Part shown: piece by piece, positions 1 to 8,926 of the stretch
How the letters are laid out: each line of letters begins with the position of its first letter
How positions within the stretch are numbered: the stretch's first letter is position 1
Source: CAWBOV01 sp963790525
GTDB taxonomy: Bacteria > Actinomycetota > Actinomycetes > Mycobacteriales > Jatrophihabitantaceae
Direction: 5' to 3'
Assembly: GCA_963790525.1 (NCBI GenBank)
Contig: CAWBOV010000002.1
Span: 434,001-498,000 of the forward strand
Length of the DNA: 64,000 nucleotides
Program-made: the position numbers and the translations under genes
The notes under the pieces: generated by a model
What the model saw: the letters and a program-made list of their open reading frames with translations, nothing else
Database searches by the model: none
Told to the model about the DNA's origin: nothing

Positions 1-1
1 C

Positions 2-469
2 GGGCTGATCCTGAACGCGCCCACCAGGACGCCCGTCGCGCAGGTGCTGCCGTCGTGGCACGACGCGACCGCCGAACCCAGCGTCGTCTTCCGGGGCGGC
101 CCGGTGCAGCCCAACGGCGCGCTGTGCCTGGCCCGGCTCAGCGCCTCGCCGGACGAGCTGCCGACCCCCGGCATCCGCCCCGTGCGGCACCGTCCCACCC
201 GTGACTCGGTCGGCCTGGTCGACCTCGATGGTGACACCGACGTGATCCGGAGCGCGGCGCAGGAGCTGCGGGTGTACGCCGGCCACGCGGGGTGGGGTGC
301 GGGCCAGCTGGAGAACGAACTGGCCGAGGGCGCGTGGGTCGTCGTGCCGGGCTCGGCGGCGGACGTCTTCTCCAGCGATCCGGACACCCTGTGGGCCGAC
401 GCGCTGCGCCGCCAGCCCGTCCCGTTGAACCTGCTCGCGACCTACCCCGACGATCCGACGCTGAACTGA
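2..469 (+). CDS. YqgE/AlgH family protein (5' partial)
   Basis: The first gene enters the window already open, so its N-terminus is missing. The visible frame starts GLILNAPT and continues through FRGGPVQPNG, followed by a C-terminal half with YAGHAGWGAGQLENEL. This combination (GLILN near the start, GGPV, then GxAGWxxGQLExEL) is diagnostic of the YqgE/AlgH (UPF0301, DUF179) family, usually about 180-200 residues, so roughly 30-40 residues lie upstream. The molecular function of the family is not settled; the protein is soluble and probably cytoplasmic. It ends 11 bases before the GTG of the EAL gene, so the two are probably co-transcribed. Family assignment is firm; function is unknown. Confidence 0.9.
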   Translation, partial: GLILNAPTRTPVAQVLPSWHDATAEPSVVFRGGPVQPNGALCLARLSASPDELPTPGIRPVRHRPTRDSVGLVDLDGDTDVIRSAAQELRVYAGHAGWGAGQLENELAEGAWVVVPGSAADVFSSDPDTLWADALRRQPVPLNLLATYPDDPTLN

Positions 470-480
470 AGCGCACCCAC

Positions 481-1752
481 GTGACTCGGGTCGGGCCGGA
501 GGACCTGCTGGGCATCGCCCTGCAGCCTGTCATCGACGTGCCCACCGGGCGGATCGTCGGGGTGGAGGCGCTGGCCCGGTTCCGCGTCGAGGGCGGCGAG
601 GACGGTGACACCGCCGTCGAGGCCACCTTCAACCGGGCGCGGGCGCGCGGGTCGAGCGCGGAGCTCGAGGCGGCGTGCGTCCGCGCAGCCCTGCTGCGGC
701 GCGCGGACCTGCCGCCGGCGATGCTGCTGAGCATCAACCTCAGCCCCGACGTGCTCGGCAGCCCGCCGGTCCGCGAGGCGCTGGCCGGCGATCTCACCGG
801 CGTGGTGGTCGAGATCCTCGAGCAGGACGCCGCTGACCCGGCCTCGCTCACCGCCGAGATCGGCGAGCTGCGCCGGCGCGGGGCACTGATCGCCGTCGAC
901 GACGCCGGTACCGGGTACGCCGGCCTGCTCCGGTTGGCGGAGCTGCGCCCGGACGTGGTCAAGCTCGACCGGTCCCTGGTCAGCGGCGTCCGCACCAGCG
1001 TCACCCGGATAGCTGTGATCGAAGCCCTCGTCACCCTGTCGCGGCGGCTGGGGCTCTACGTCCTGGGCGAGGGCGTCGAGTCGCTGGACGATCTCACCGC
1101 TCTCGCCGGCCTGGACGTCGACTTCGCCCAGGGCAGGGCCGTCGCCGCCCCGGCGCTCGACCTGCCGCCGCTGCGCGACGGCGTCGTCGAGACGTGCCTG
1201 GCCGCGCGCCGGGCACTTCTGCAGGTCGCCGCACCCCGGCCGGACTACGGGCCCGCGTCGGACGCCATCCACGCCATCACCTCGGCCCTGGCCGGAACCA
1301 CCGGACCGCAGGGGCTGCAGGACGCGCTGGACCATGCCGCCGCCGAGCTCGGCATCGACCGGATCGGGCTGTCCGTGCTGATCGACGGCGACGGTAGCGG
1401 CGACCGCAGCCACCTCACCGAGATCAACGCGGCCGGTGCCGTCGCGGATCCGTCGACCTACTCCCTCGCCGACTACCCCGCGACCGGCGAGGCGTTGCGG
1501 ACCGGGCTCATCCTCGAGGTGCAGGCCGGCGACCCGCACGCCGATCCGGCCGAGCGCGCCCTGCTGCAGGGCAAGGGGCGCGCGAGCATGCTCGTCATCC
1601 CGCTGCGGTCCGGGACGCAGCCGCTGGGGGTCATCGAGTTCAGCCACCTCACGTTCCGGCGGTGGACGGCCGGTGACATAGCCCACGCGCGCACGCTGGC
1701 CGAACACGTGGTCCGCGCGCTGATGCGCACGCGCGTCCCCGGAGCGCGCTGA
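481..1752 (+). CDS. EAL-domain c-di-GMP phosphodiesterase with C-terminal GAF
   Basis: The product (423 aa from GTG 481) begins directly with an EAL domain (about residues 10-245). It keeps the signature EAL (29-31), SINLS, the VVEILE glutamate, VDDAGTGYAGL, VKLD and LGEGVES, so the metal and substrate ligands of a c-di-GMP phosphodiesterase appear present. The last motif, AQGRAVAAP, departs from the usual QGYxxxxP. Residues from about 270 to 415 form a GAF domain. The GAF lies after the EAL and there is no GGDEF, which is an uncommon order. The frame is open further upstream, but GTG 481 follows the preceding stop by 11 bases and starts just before the domain, so it was chosen. No signal peptide or membrane segment is seen. 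Predicted role is degradation of c-di-GMP gated by a ligand of the GAF domain. Confidence 0.85.
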   Translation: MTRVGPEDLLGIALQPVIDVPTGRIVGVEALARFRVEGGEDGDTAVEATFNRARARGSSAELEAACVRAALLRRADLPPAMLLSINLSPDVLGSPPVREALAGDLTGVVVEILEQDAADPASLTAEIGELRRRGALIAVDDAGTGYAGLLRLAELRPDVVKLDRSLVSGVRTSVTRIAVIEALVTLSRRLGLYVLGEGVESLDDLTALAGLDVDFAQGRAVAAPALDLPPLRDGVVETCLAARRALLQVAAPRPDYGPASDAIHAITSALAGTTGPQGLQDALDHAAAELGIDRIGLSVLIDGDGSGDRSHLTEINAAGAVADPSTYSLADYPATGEALRTGLILEVQAGDPHADPAERALLQGKGRASMLVIPLRSGTQPLGVIEFSHLTFRRWTAGDIAHARTLAEHVVRALMRTRVPGAR

Positions 1753-1812
1753 CCCGTCCCTCGCGCACGCTGACCGTCCCCCGCCCGGCCCGGATCCGGC
1801 GCACACGACGAA

Positions 1813-1840
1813 GGCCGCCCATCCGGGTGGATGGGCGGCC
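1813..1840. terminator. Bidirectional terminator between EAL gene and ino1
   Basis: A perfect 12-bp stem, GGCCGCCCATCC paired with GGATGGGCGGCC, closes on the four-base loop GGGT. It lies between the convergent ends of the EAL gene (stop 1752) and ino1 (stop 1881). There is no long T-run, as is usual for actinobacterial terminators. Confidence 0.75.
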
Positions 1841-1844
1841 CTGT

Positions 1845-1876
1845 GTCGATCAGGTGAGAGGTCGATCAGGTGAGAG
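1845..1876. repeat. Tandem 16-bp duplication at the ino1 3' end
   Basis: The 16-mer GTCGATCAGGTGAGAG occurs twice in a row (1845-1860 and 1861-1876), just before the ino1 stop. It lies outside both coding regions and looks like a recent slippage duplication; no role is evident. Confidence 0.7.
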
Positions 1877-1880
1877 CTGG

Positions 1881-2984
1881 TCAGCCCTCGGTCTCGCCGT
1901 TGATGAACGCCTCCACGGCGTCGCGTGCCTCGTCGTCGCTGTACTGGACGGGCGGCGACTTCATGAAGTAGCTCGACGCCGAGAGCACGGGGCCACCGAG
2001 GCCACGGTCCTTGGCGATCTTCGCGGCGCGGACGGCGTCGATGATGACACCGGCCGAGTTCGGGGAGTCCCACACCTCGAGCTTGTACTCCAGGCTCAGC
2101 GGGGTGTCGCCGAAGCTGCGGCCCTCGAGGCGGACGTAGGCCCACTTGCGGTCGTCGAGCCACGGCACGTGGTCCGACGGGCCGATGTGGACGTCGGCCT
2201 TGGCCATCTCGTGCGGGATCTGCGAGGTGACCGACTGCGTCTTGGAGATCTTCTTGGACTGCAGGCGCTTGCGCTCCAGCATGTTCATGAAGTCCATGTT
2301 GCCGCCGAAGTTGAGCTGGTAGGTGCGCAGCAGCTCGACGCCGCGGTCCTCGAACAGCTTGGCGAGGACGCGGTGGGTGATGGTGGCGCCGACCTGGCTC
2401 TTGATGTCGTCACCGACGATCGCGACACCGGCGTCGGTGAACTTCTGGGCCCACACCGGGTCCGAGGCCAGGAACACCGGGAGCGCGTTGACGAACGCGA
2501 CCTTGGCGTCGATGGCGCACTGGGCGTAGAAGCGGTCGGCCTGCTCGGAACCGACGGGCAGGTAGGAGACCAGCACGTCGACCTCGGCGTCCTTGAGGAT
2601 CTGGACGACGTCGGCGGGCTCCTCGTCGGACTCGGTGATCATCTCGCGGTAGTAGTCGCCGAGACCGTCGAAGGTGTGCCCGCGCTGCACGGTCACACCG
2701 GTGGGCGCGACGTCACAGATCTTGATCGTGTTGTTCTCGCTGGCGACGATGGCCTCGGAGAGATCCTGGCCGACCTTCTTGGCGTCGACGTCGAACGCCG
2801 CGACGAACTCGATCGAGTTGACGTGGTACGGGCCGAACTTCACGTGCATCAGGCCGGGCACACGCTCGGTCGGGTCGGCGTCGGCGTAGTAGGTCACGCC
2901 CTGGATGAGCGACGACGCGCAGTTGCCCACGCCAACGATGGCGACGCGGATCTTCCCGGTGTCGGCCGTGTTCTGCGAACCCAT
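1881..2984 (-). CDS. ino1: Inositol-3-phosphate synthase
   Basis: This 367-residue protein converts glucose 6-phosphate to 1D-myo-inositol 3-phosphate in an NAD-dependent reaction. It is the entry step for phosphatidylinositol, PI-mannosides and mycothiol in actinobacteria. The N-terminal Rossmann motif VAIVGVGNCASSLIQG (about residues 14-29) binds NAD. Later segments (FVAAFDVDAKK, ASENNTIKI, VNALPVFLASDP, GDDIKSQVGATITHR, LNFGGNMDFMNM) follow the short actinobacterial-type enzyme along its length. ATG 2984 is preceded by a strong AGGGAGGA site. The gene lies 95 bases downstream of padR on the same strand, the same arrangement as in mycobacteria, so joint transcription or control by PadR is plausible. 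No defect is seen. Confidence 0.97.
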   Translation of the reverse strand: MGSQNTADTGKIRVAIVGVGNCASSLIQGVTYYADADPTERVPGLMHVKFGPYHVNSIEFVAAFDVDAKKVGQDLSEAIVASENNTIKICDVAPTGVTVQRGHTFDGLGDYYREMITESDEEPADVVQILKDAEVDVLVSYLPVGSEQADRFYAQCAIDAKVAFVNALPVFLASDPVWAQKFTDAGVAIVGDDIKSQVGATITHRVLAKLFEDRGVELLRTYQLNFGGNMDFMNMLERKRLQSKKISKTQSVTSQIPHEMAKADVHIGPSDHVPWLDDRKWAYVRLEGRSFGDTPLSLEYKLEVWDSPNSAGVIIDAVRAAKIAKDRGLGGPVLSASSYFMKSPPVQYSDDEARDAVEAFINGETEG

Positions 2985-3079
2985 CTGGGTCCTCCCTTTT
3001 TCTGTGTCCAGCGGATGCTGCTTGCGGTCTGTGGACCGGGCGGCTGCTGTGCCGGCCGGTGTGCTGCGGTGCGGAGCGC

Positions 3080-3619
3080 TCAGCGCGTGTCGGAGCGCTC
3101 GTTGTCGATCAATTCGGTCAGCCAGCGAACCTCTCGGTTCACCGAGTCCAGACCGTGTTCCTGCAACTCTCGGGTGTATCGGTCGAGCCGTTCGTTCGTG
3201 CGTGCCAGCGAGTGCGCCATCCCGTCTCGCTGCTCCTCCACCCGGCGGCGGCGACCCTCGAGGATCTGCAGGCGGATGTCGGAGCGGGTCTGGGCGAAGA
3301 ACGCCAGGCGTGCGCCGAACTCGTCATCGCCGTAGGCATCCGGTCCGACCTCGGCCAGCAGTTCGGCGAAGTGTTCCTTGCCCTCGGCGGTGAGTTGGTA
3401 CACCCGCTTGCCGCGCCGCGACCGGGTGGCCGCACCGCTGAGCGGGAGAGGCGCCTCCTCGGTGATCCATCCGGCCTCGGCGAGCTTGCGCAGGGTCGGG
3501 TAGAGCGAGCCGTAGGAGAACGCCCGGAAGGTTCCGAGCAGGGTGGACAGCCGCTTGCGCAGCTCGTAACCGTGCAGGGGTGACTCACTGAGCAACCCCA
3601 GTACGGCGATCTCCAACAT
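3080..3619 (-). CDS. PadR family transcriptional regulator
   Basis: A winged-helix repressor of about 179 aa. The N-terminus MLEIAVLGLL...PLHGYELRKRL is the PadR signature, followed by FSYGSLYPTLRKL (recognition helix and wing) and a C-terminal helical dimerisation region rich in Arg and Glu (ILEGRRRRVEEQ). ATG 3619 is preferred because family members usually begin at MLE; an in-frame ATG 3631 adds MGTD and is equally possible. The gene is divergent from the penicillin-binding protein gene. The gap between them holds two tandem perfect palindromes (3694-3735), very probably its operator. Targets could include itself with ino1 downstream, and the PBP gene. Confidence 0.92.
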   Translation of the reverse strand: MLEIAVLGLLSESPLHGYELRKRLSTLLGTFRAFSYGSLYPTLRKLAEAGWITEEAPLPLSGAATRSRRGKRVYQLTAEGKEHFAELLAEVGPDAYGDDEFGARLAFFAQTRSDIRLQILEGRRRRVEEQRDGMAHSLARTNERLDRYTRELQEHGLDSVNREVRWLTELIDNERSDTR

Positions 3620-3693
3620 GTCGGTTCCCATCGTGCTGTGGTGGTGCGTGCTGTCGTGGTGCGGTACCGCGATGGTGCGTTGTCGTGCCGTGC

Positions 3694-3735
3694 GATGTAT
3701 CAGCACGATACATCGATGTATCACGACGATACATC
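3694..3735. promoter_or_regulatory. Tandem palindromic PadR operator
   Basis: Two abutting 21-bp sites each read GATGTATC-N5-GATACATC (3694-3714 with spacer AGCAC; 3715-3735 with spacer ACGAC). The eight-base arms match perfectly in both copies. The ATGTAT/ATACAT core resembles known PadR-family operators. The site is about 75 bases upstream of the padR start and 146 bases upstream of the PBP start, so it could control both. Confidence 0.8.
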
Positions 3736-3881
3736 ACCCTGGCATAGTTGTAGTGCACCCGGCGGACGCAGGTACCGTCGGTCACCGGACGCAACCGATC
3801 CACGAGGTCGGGGTGTCAGTCAGAGGACAGGCCCCGCCACCACCGTGCGCCAGGCCGCCGATCATGAGGAGAACCCCCAGC

Positions 3882-6128
3882 GTGAGCATGCAGAACCCGG
3901 CCGACACCCCTGTCTCCGGGAACTGGTGGCAACGCCGCCGGAGGGCCAAGAAGCGGCGCCTGGCCGCCATGTCGCGCAAGCGCAGGGTGTGGCGCCGTGT
4001 CGGGCTGACCTCCACCTGGCTGCTCGGGTTCATCGCCCTGACGATGGTCGTGGCGACCGTCGCGTTCTACCAGCTCTCGCGGGTGCCGAGCCCGACCGAC
4101 CTCAAGAGTGACCAGGTCGCGACCATCCTCTACTCCGACGGCAGCATCATGGCGCGGGTCGGCGACGTCAACCGCACCGACGTCCCGCTCTCCAAGGTCC
4201 CGGTCGCCGTCCGTTGGGACGTCCTGGCCGCCGAGGACCGCGGCTTCTACACCGAGCCCGGCATCTCCATCCGCGGCACGGTCCGCGCGGCCCTCAACGA
4301 CCTGCGCGGCGGCGACACCCAGGGCGGATCGGGCATCACCCAGCAGTACGTGAAGAACGTCTACACCAACGCCGACCGGACCCTCACCCGCAAGCTCAAG
4401 GAACTGGCGATCGCGGTCAAGCTCGACCGCGACTACAGCAAGAACCAGATCCTGGAGTGGTACCTCAACACCATCTACTTCGGCCGCAACACCTACGGCA
4501 TCCAGGCGGCGTCGGAGGCCTACTTCGGCGTCGGCGTGGACAAGCTGACGCTCAACCAGGGGGCGCTGCTGGCCGGGCTGATCCAGGCCCCGAGTGATTA
4601 CGACCCGGCGACCGCGCCGGAGCTGGCCAAGCAGCGGTGGGCCTACGTCCTGGACGGCATGGTCACGACCAAGCACCTCGACGCGGCGACCCGGGCGAAG
4701 CTGACGTTCCCCAAGACGATCAAGCCGACCGCCGCGCAGCTCGGCGCCAGCGGCCCGGAGGCACTCATCGTCTCGCGCGTCACCGCCGAGCTCACCGCCG
4801 ACGGCATCAGCGCCAACGAGCTGCGCACCGGCGGGCTGAGGATCCAGACGACCATCTCCAAGCGGGCCCAGACCGACGCCGAAGCGGCGATCAGGACGGC
4901 CTACGCCCACCCGATCAAGAAGCAGAAGAACCTGCAGAAGTCGCTCGTCGCTATCGACCCGAGTACCGGCGGTGTGCTGGCCTACTACGGCGGCTCCGAC
5001 GGCACCGGCTTCGACTACGCCCAGGCCTGGCGCCAGCCCGGGTCCTCGTTCAAGCCGTACACGATGGCGACGGCGCTGACCCAGAACCTCGCCAAGGCCT
5101 CACCCGCGTACTCGATCTCCTCGGTCTTCAACGGGGCGTCCCCGCAGACGATCGAGGGCAGCGTCCTCTACAACGACCCCTCGGACCCGCAGAGCGGGAC
5201 GTTCACCCTGACGCAGGCGATGACGCAGTCGCTGAACACCGTGTTCGCCAACCTCGCCCACCTGGTCGGCGACAGCGACGTCGCCGCGACGGCGCACGCG
5301 ATGGGCATCCCGGTCACCCGCCCCGGCACGACCACGAAGACCCTGCAGCTGGCCGGCACGACCAACTGGCGGATCGGCATCGGCGGCTACGAGGTGCGCC
5401 CGCTCGACCAGGCCGTGGGCTTCGCCACGCTGGCCGACGGCGGCGTCACGCACACCAGCTACTTCGTCCAGAAGGTGACGGACTCGACCGGCAAGGTGAT
5501 CTTCACGCATAAGGGCACCGGCAAGCGCGTCCTCGACCCGCGGGTCGCCAACGACACCACGCTGTCGATGGAGCAGGTTGCCGACTGGTCGCTGCTTCCC
5601 CTCGCCGACAACCGGACCGTCGCGGCCAAGACCGGAACCGCGGGCATCGGCAACAGTGCCTACAACAGCGACGCCTGGACGGTCGGCTTCACCCCGCAGG
5701 TGAGCGTCGCGTCGTGGGCCGGCTCCAACACGCTGGCACCGATCTACAACGACGCCGGTCAGTCGATGTACGGGCGTAACAACCCGGGCCAGGCGTGGCA
5801 GCTGTTCATGAACAGCTACCTCGCCGGTGTGCCCAACTCGCCGATGGCGACCACGCAGGAGATCACGTCGGGCACGAACCAGACCGCGCCGACGCCGACC
5901 GCGACGCCGACGCACACCACGCCGAGCAACACGCCGACCCCGACGCCGACGCCGACCACGTCCACCACGACGCCGACGACGACGCCGACCACCACGCCGA
6001 CGACCGGCCCGACGACCTCCTCGCCGCCGCCCTCGTCGCCGAAGCCGACGCCGCCGGTCACGACGCCGCCGGTCGTCGTCACGACGACCAAGGCGGCGGC
6101 CGTTCCGCAGCCCACGGGCGGAGGCTGA
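3882..6128 (+). CDS. ponA: Class A penicillin-binding protein (bifunctional transglycosylase/transpeptidase)
   Basis: A 748-aa membrane-anchored peptidoglycan synthase. A basic cytoplasmic N-terminus (RRRRAKKRR) precedes one membrane segment (TWLLGFIALTMVVATVAFY). The GT51 transglycosylase domain follows, with AAEDRGF carrying the catalytic Glu, GGSGITQQYVKN, RKLKELAIA and WYLNTIYFG. The penicillin-binding domain has SSFK (SxxK), SLN (SxN) and KTGT. Where many family members have a His (EDxxFxxHxG) this protein has Glu-Pro. The C-terminal 75 residues are a Thr/Pro-rich low-complexity tail, probably wall-spanning; no PASTA domain is seen. GTG 3882 was chosen because AGGAG lies 10 bases upstream; ATG 3888 and ATG 3864 are in frame. 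Synteny with mycobacterial ponA1 supports the name. Confidence 0.95.
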   Translation: MSMQNPADTPVSGNWWQRRRRAKKRRLAAMSRKRRVWRRVGLTSTWLLGFIALTMVVATVAFYQLSRVPSPTDLKSDQVATILYSDGSIMARVGDVNRTDVPLSKVPVAVRWDVLAAEDRGFYTEPGISIRGTVRAALNDLRGGDTQGGSGITQQYVKNVYTNADRTLTRKLKELAIAVKLDRDYSKNQILEWYLNTIYFGRNTYGIQAASEAYFGVGVDKLTLNQGALLAGLIQAPSDYDPATAPELAKQRWAYVLDGMVTTKHLDAATRAKLTFPKTIKPTAAQLGASGPEALIVSRVTAELTADGISANELRTGGLRIQTTISKRAQTDAEAAIRTAYAHPIKKQKNLQKSLVAIDPSTGGVLAYYGGSDGTGFDYAQAWRQPGSSFKPYTMATALTQNLAKASPAYSISSVFNGASPQTIEGSVLYNDPSDPQSGTFTLTQAMTQSLNTVFANLAHLVGDSDVAATAHAMGIPVTRPGTTTKTLQLAGTTNWRIGIGGYEVRPLDQAVGFATLADGGVTHTSYFVQKVTDSTGKVIFTHKGTGKRVLDPRVANDTTLSMEQVADWSLLPLADNRTVAAKTGTAGIGNSAYNSDAWTVGFTPQVSVASWAGSNTLAPIYNDAGQSMYGRNNPGQAWQLFMNSYLAGVPNSPMATTQEITSGTNQTAPTPTATPTHTTPSNTPTPTPTPTTSTTTPTTTPTTTPTTGPTTSSPPPSSPKPTPPVTTPPVVVTTTKAAAVPQPTGGG

Positions 6129-6205
6129 GGTGTGCTGAGCGAGCCCGGCGCGCCCCGAGGCGCCGCCGTCCCGGCGCCACCGCGAGCCGTGCAAGGATCG
6201 CCCTC

Positions 6206-7666
6206 GTGAGCTCGCCGCCGGTCCCCGACGCTCCGTCCTGGACCGACCCGACGGTCGCCCGGGCCAGTGAGGTGATCGGCGGACCGATCGGGCGCTACGC
6301 GGCCACCGCGCCGCGCCGGTGGTTCAGCCCGCTGCTGGTCCTTCTGCTGCTCACCGGTGTCACGCTCGTCATGGGCTACGCGCAGAAGTCGCCGTGCGCG
6401 AACGCGCAGTGGCGCAACAACCTGCAGTACACCCATCTCTGCTACTCCGACGTGATCCCGCTCTGGGACGCCGAGGGGCTCAGCTCCGGTCAGGTGCCCT
6501 ACCGCGATCACGCCGTCGAGTACCCCGTGCTGACCGGCGGCTTCATGTGGGCCTCCGCCGAGGCCACCCGCGCGGTCGGCTCGCTGATGACCGACCCGCA
6601 GCTGATCGTGGTGTTCGGGGTGGTGACCTGCATCGGGCTGGCGATCTGCGCCTTCCTGGTCACGTTCTTCACCCACGCCGCGAGCCGGCGGCGCCCCTGG
6701 GACGTGGCGATCTTCGCGCTCAGCCCGCTGCTGGTGTTCCACGCCTTCTCCAACTGGGACCTCTTCGCGATGGCGTTCGCGGCCGCCGGGCTGTGGGCCT
6801 GGGCTAGGGAGAGACCGGTGCTGGCCGGGGCGCTGCTGGGGCTCGGCGTCGCGGCGAAGCTGTATCCCGTCTTCATCGTGGTGGCGATCTTGATTCTCGC
6901 GTGCCGGACCGGGCGCTGGCGACAGGCCGTGGTGTGCACCCTGGCCGGCGTGCTCACGTGGCTGGCCGTGAACGTGCCGGTCGCGTGGGCGTACTTCCCG
7001 GGCTGGAAGGAGTTCTACGTCTTCAGCGCCGACCGCGACGCGGAGGCCTCGACGGTCTGGGCCATGTGGCAGTTCCTGTCGACAGGGGGCCTGCGCGGGG
7101 GCGGTTCGCCCGGCGGCTGGGTCCCGCCGGGTGCGGCGGTCGCGATCCTGCTCCTGCTCGCGCTGGGCGTGGTCGCCCTGCTGGCGCTGGCGGCACCGAC
7201 CCGTCCGCGGCTGGCGCAGGTCGTGCTGCTGTGTGTGGCCGCGTTCCTGCTGACGACGAAGGTGTGGAGCCCGCAGTACTCCATCTGGCTCGTGCCGCTG
7301 GTCGCGATGGCCCGCCCGCGGTGGCGGATCTCGCTGCTGTGGCAGTTCAGCGAGATCCTCGTCTGGGTCCTCACGCTGCTGTGGCTGTCCGGGCTCACCG
7401 ACACCAAGCACGGCTTCGACTACGGCTGGCTGATGGGCGCGCTGCTCGTCCGCGACGGGTTCATCCTGACCATCCTCGCGCTGGTGGTGCGGGAGATGTG
7501 GCACCCCGAGCTGGACGTCGTCCGCGCCGGCGGGCTGGACGATCCGAGCGGCGGTTGCTTCGACGGCGCCCCTGACCGGTACAGCCTGTCCGCGACCGCG
7601 CGGGATGAGCGGCGGGCGGTCAGGCTCGCCGCCCTCGCCGAGGACGACGCACCCGTCGACGCCTGA
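6206..7666 (+). CDS. Polytopic membrane glycosyltransferase, GT87 (DUF2029) type
   Basis: A 486-aa integral membrane protein with about ten hydrophobic segments. The first luminal loop contains DHAVEYPVLTGG, the acidic/YP signature of GT-C enzymes of the GT87 family, which in mycobacteria use polyprenyl-phosphate-mannose to extend envelope glycolipids. Other features are NWDLFAMAFAAAG, GVAAKLYP and TKVWSPQYSIWLVP. GTG 6206 has AAGGA eight bases upstream. The gene starts 77 bases after the PBP gene, matching the ponA1-Rv0051 arrangement of M. tuberculosis, so a role in cell-envelope polysaccharide or glycolipid synthesis is likely. Donor and acceptor cannot be read from sequence. Confidence 0.85.
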   Translation: MSSPPVPDAPSWTDPTVARASEVIGGPIGRYAATAPRRWFSPLLVLLLLTGVTLVMGYAQKSPCANAQWRNNLQYTHLCYSDVIPLWDAEGLSSGQVPYRDHAVEYPVLTGGFMWASAEATRAVGSLMTDPQLIVVFGVVTCIGLAICAFLVTFFTHAASRRRPWDVAIFALSPLLVFHAFSNWDLFAMAFAAAGLWAWARERPVLAGALLGLGVAAKLYPVFIVVAILILACRTGRWRQAVVCTLAGVLTWLAVNVPVAWAYFPGWKEFYVFSADRDAEASTVWAMWQFLSTGGLRGGGSPGGWVPPGAAVAILLLLALGVVALLALAAPTRPRLAQVVLLCVAAFLLTTKVWSPQYSIWLVPLVAMARPRWRISLLWQFSEILVWVLTLLWLSGLTDTKHGFDYGWLMGALLVRDGFILTILALVVREMWHPELDVVRAGGLDDPSGGCFDGAPDRYSLSATARDERRAVRLAALAEDDAPVDA

Positions 7667-7791
7667 GCGTCGCTACCGTCGGGTAACCCGGCGGCCCGCC
7701 GAGTCGCGTGCGTCACTCCTGGGTGGGAGTCTCGTTGTACCGGAGGGAGCCGCTCCGAGCGGCCGACGTCTCACCGAGGAGGAACGCGCCG

Positions 7792-8859
7792 ATGCGAGTC
7801 CTGTCCGTGCGCCGCGCTGTGGCCGCGACCGCAGGTGTCGCGCTGGCCGCGGTCGGCGTCCTCACGCTGGCGCAGGCGGCTGATGCCAGCACCACGGTGA
7901 CCGCCCAGCTCGCGCTCTCCGGAGTCGTCACCGACTCCTCCCCCGCGGGCGGCACCGTGGTCGGCGTCCATCCCGGCGACGCGGTGAACTTCAAGCCGGC
8001 CCTGGTCGGGCTGCCGGCGGACTCCGCCGTCCTGGGCGCGGTCGGCGGTCAGCTGTCCTCGCTGCTGGGCTCGGCGCTCCCGTACCGGATCACCATCCAC
8101 CCCGCCTCGAACTTCCCCGGCGGCACCAAGCCCATCGTGCTGGACTCCCGCGGAGCCGGCGACAAGGTGGCGTTCCCGAAGAAGGGAACCTACGACTTCA
8201 GCTGGTCGGCCGATCAGATCGGGCTGCTGGGCCTCACCACGCCGATCCGCCTCGACGGCAACCAGGCCGCGTCCCTGGGCATCCGGCTCAATGCGTCCAA
8301 CGAGTGGGTGGGGCAGGTGGTGGTCGCCGACAACCCGCCCAAGGGTGGCATCTCGGTGCAGCTGCCGGGCGTGACGCTCGCGCCGAGCGTGCCCGTCCTC
8401 GGCCAGCTCCCGACCATCACGGTCCCGAAGGTCGCGGTACCCACGCTGCATGTCCCGACAACGCTGCCGAGCCTGCCCAAGCTGCCCACGGGCGGAGCGG
8501 GCGGCGGTTCGTCGCCGGGCCAGAGTCACGTCGTCTACACCCCGCACGGACCGGGCGTGGAGGCCACCACGGTGCCGAGCGGCTACGGCAACGGGGCCGG
8601 CGGTGACGGGTCCGGGGCGATCGGATCCGGCGGAACCGGGTCCGGGGGCACGGGAGCCGCCGCCTATCCCGCCGGCGTCGACCCGTCCGGCAGTGCGCGG
8701 GCCGGCCTCGCGGGCAACACCACCCCGATCGACCTGGCCCAGCGGGCGGGCGGCAGGTCCGCCTCGGCACTGCCACTGCTCTGGACCGTGCTGGCCATCG
8801 CCGCCCTGTCGACCGCCGTGGCCATGTACTCACGGCGCTTCCTCGGCAACTCCCGCTGA
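7792..8859 (+). CDS. Secreted/membrane-anchored protein of unknown function
   Basis: A 355-aa exported protein. A signal peptide (RRAVAATAGVALAAVGVLTLAQAADA) precedes a beta-rich domain of about 185 residues that includes GVHPGDAVNF and YDFSWSADQIG. A Pro/Val stretch and a Gly/Ser-rich linker follow, then one C-terminal membrane segment (LPLLWTVLAIAALSTAVAMY) and a short basic tail. This is the layout of a wall-anchored or membrane-tethered surface protein, but no LPxTG or LAxTG motif is seen, so anchoring is probably by the C-terminal helix. ATG 7792 has GAGGAGGA eight bases upstream. It sits between the envelope genes and the rpsF operon. I do not recognise the domain family. Confidence 0.8.
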   Translation: MRVLSVRRAVAATAGVALAAVGVLTLAQAADASTTVTAQLALSGVVTDSSPAGGTVVGVHPGDAVNFKPALVGLPADSAVLGAVGGQLSSLLGSALPYRITIHPASNFPGGTKPIVLDSRGAGDKVAFPKKGTYDFSWSADQIGLLGLTTPIRLDGNQAASLGIRLNASNEWVGQVVVADNPPKGGISVQLPGVTLAPSVPVLGQLPTITVPKVAVPTLHVPTTLPSLPKLPTGGAGGGSSPGQSHVVYTPHGPGVEATTVPSGYGNGAGGDGSGAIGSGGTGSGGTGAAAYPAGVDPSGSARAGLAGNTTPIDLAQRAGGRSASALPLLWTVLAIAALSTAVAMYSRRFLGNSR

Positions 8860-8926
8860 GCGACCCAGCCCGCACTCGATTAACGTCCGGGGGCCGGCAG
8901 CGGGTAACCTCGGCTGGTTCGCTGCC

